This document shows positions 63,831 to 64,000 of a stretch of DNA of 64,000 bases, one piece after another. A model generated the notes under the pieces. It was not told the DNA's origin, made no database searches, and saw only the letters and a program-made list of their open reading frames with translations. Every line of letters begins with the position of its first letter. Position 1 is the stretch's first letter. Origin of the DNA: Helicobacter typhlonius (GTDB lineage: Bacteria > Campylobacterota > Campylobacteria > Campylobacterales > Helicobacteraceae); the NCBI RefSeq assembly GCF_001460635.1, contig NZ_LN907858.1:1426001-1490000 (forward strand), written 5' to 3'. A program made the position numbers and the translations under genes.

Positions 63831-64000
63831 CTACTCCAAGCTAATCACAAAACCATCGCGTTGTGGGGAGATGTGATATTTATATCGTCCATCAAAACCT
63901 ATGGAGACTCTATAAAATCCTTCGTGCGTGGAGATTTCTGCATCACTAAAATATTTCTTATCGAGTTTAAGCTGCTGATGCTCGTTGCTTTTTACACCTT
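63831..64000 (-). CDS. C-terminal end of an AMIN-domain-like protein (partial)
   Basis: The last 56 codons of a gene running off the right edge, ending at TAG 63833-63831. The fragment contains KLDKKYFSDAEISTHEGFYR, VSIGFDGRYKYHISP and ends FVISLE. This resembles the beta-strand AMIN domain of the exported protein I recall next to aroK in H. pylori. The stop is immediately followed by the aroK ATG. Function unknown; probably peptidoglycan- or envelope-associated, by family. Confidence 0.55.
   Translation of the reverse strand, partial: GVKSNEHQQLKLDKKYFSDAEISTHEGFYRVSIGFDGRYKYHISPQRDGFVISLE

Noticed and set aside
1-64000. CRISPR arrays, insertion sequences, prophage, rRNA
   Set aside because: I saw no regularly spaced repeats, transposase or phage genes, and no rRNA signature; the dispersed octamer is far too short and irregular for CRISPR.

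Overview
The window looks like the chromosome of an enterohepatic Helicobacter (Campylobacterota). Base composition is low G+C, housekeeping operons are compact, and several blocks follow what I recall of H. pylori gene order: lptD-RDD-purD; fbp...metG-cmoB; rpe-dnaQ; recJ-pyrG; fliF-fliG-fliH-dxs; nrdB-pcm-truA; rppH-lysC-hobA-holB-folP; aroK. It differs from H. pylori in carrying a selenocysteine operon and a metY-metA pair. I do not assign a species. I saw no rRNA, IS element, prophage or CRISPR.

Layout. 1-3.2 kb: lptD (cut by the left edge), an RDD membrane protein, purD and a probable 6S RNA, all on the minus strand. 3.5-4.2 kb: a methyltransferase broken at an 11-G tract, probably phase variable and OFF. 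4.2-6.4 kb: metY-metA. 6.8-8.5 kb: an AI-2E/PerM-type transporter and a small outer-membrane-like protein. 8.7-14.2 kb: minus-strand operon fbp, small Cys protein, metG, Mur-like protein, cmoB, hotdog protein. 14.2-17.0 kb: an alpha/beta-hydrolase-like gene, rpe-dnaQ and msrA. 17.1-25.0 kb: plus-strand run selA, selB, a degenerate cysteine-desulfurase homologue, moeA, a universal stress protein and a TraF/PorV-like barrel protein. 25.2-28.5 kb: pyrG-recJ. 28.6-30.6 kb: M48 protease and prmC. 30.7-35.5 kb: nrdB, nitrilase, pcm, prepilin-peptidase-like, LptF/G-like, truA. 35.6 kb: tRNA-Leu(UAG). 35.8-42.4 kb: hisC, fliF, fliG, fliH, dxs. 42.6-48.6 kb: a phosphohexomutase, pyrC, then a surface-glycan insert (GT2, HAD, UbiA-like, GT2), partly very AT-rich. 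48.7-55.1 kb: hemW, rppH, lysC, hobA, holB, folP and a frameshifted conserved gene. 55.2-60.6 kb: a TolC/MFP/RND metal-efflux operon. 60.6-61.2 kb: a convergent gap with two strong inverted repeats. 61.2-64 kb: Gfo/Idh oxidoreductase, WbpE-like aminotransferase, aroK and the end of an AMIN-domain-like protein.

How the genes work together. MetA, with Glu at the acetyl/succinyl selector site, and MetY form an acetyl-homoserine route to methionine. selA/selB and moeA suggest selenocysteine- and molybdopterin-containing enzymes such as formate dehydrogenase, which are encoded elsewhere. The methyltransferase, the glycan insert and the aminotransferase/oxidoreductase pair point to a variable cell surface.

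The strongest unexplained signal is a dispersed octamer, AGATTCTA/TAGAATCT. I counted about 90 exact copies in 64 kb by hand, against roughly 4-5 expected by composition. It lies in both orientations, in genes and gaps, sometimes as close inverted pairs at gene ends. It is missing from the AT-rich glycan insert and most of the metal-efflux operon. The behaviour resembles DNA uptake sequences or other chromosome-wide words, and I know of no described equivalent in Helicobacter.
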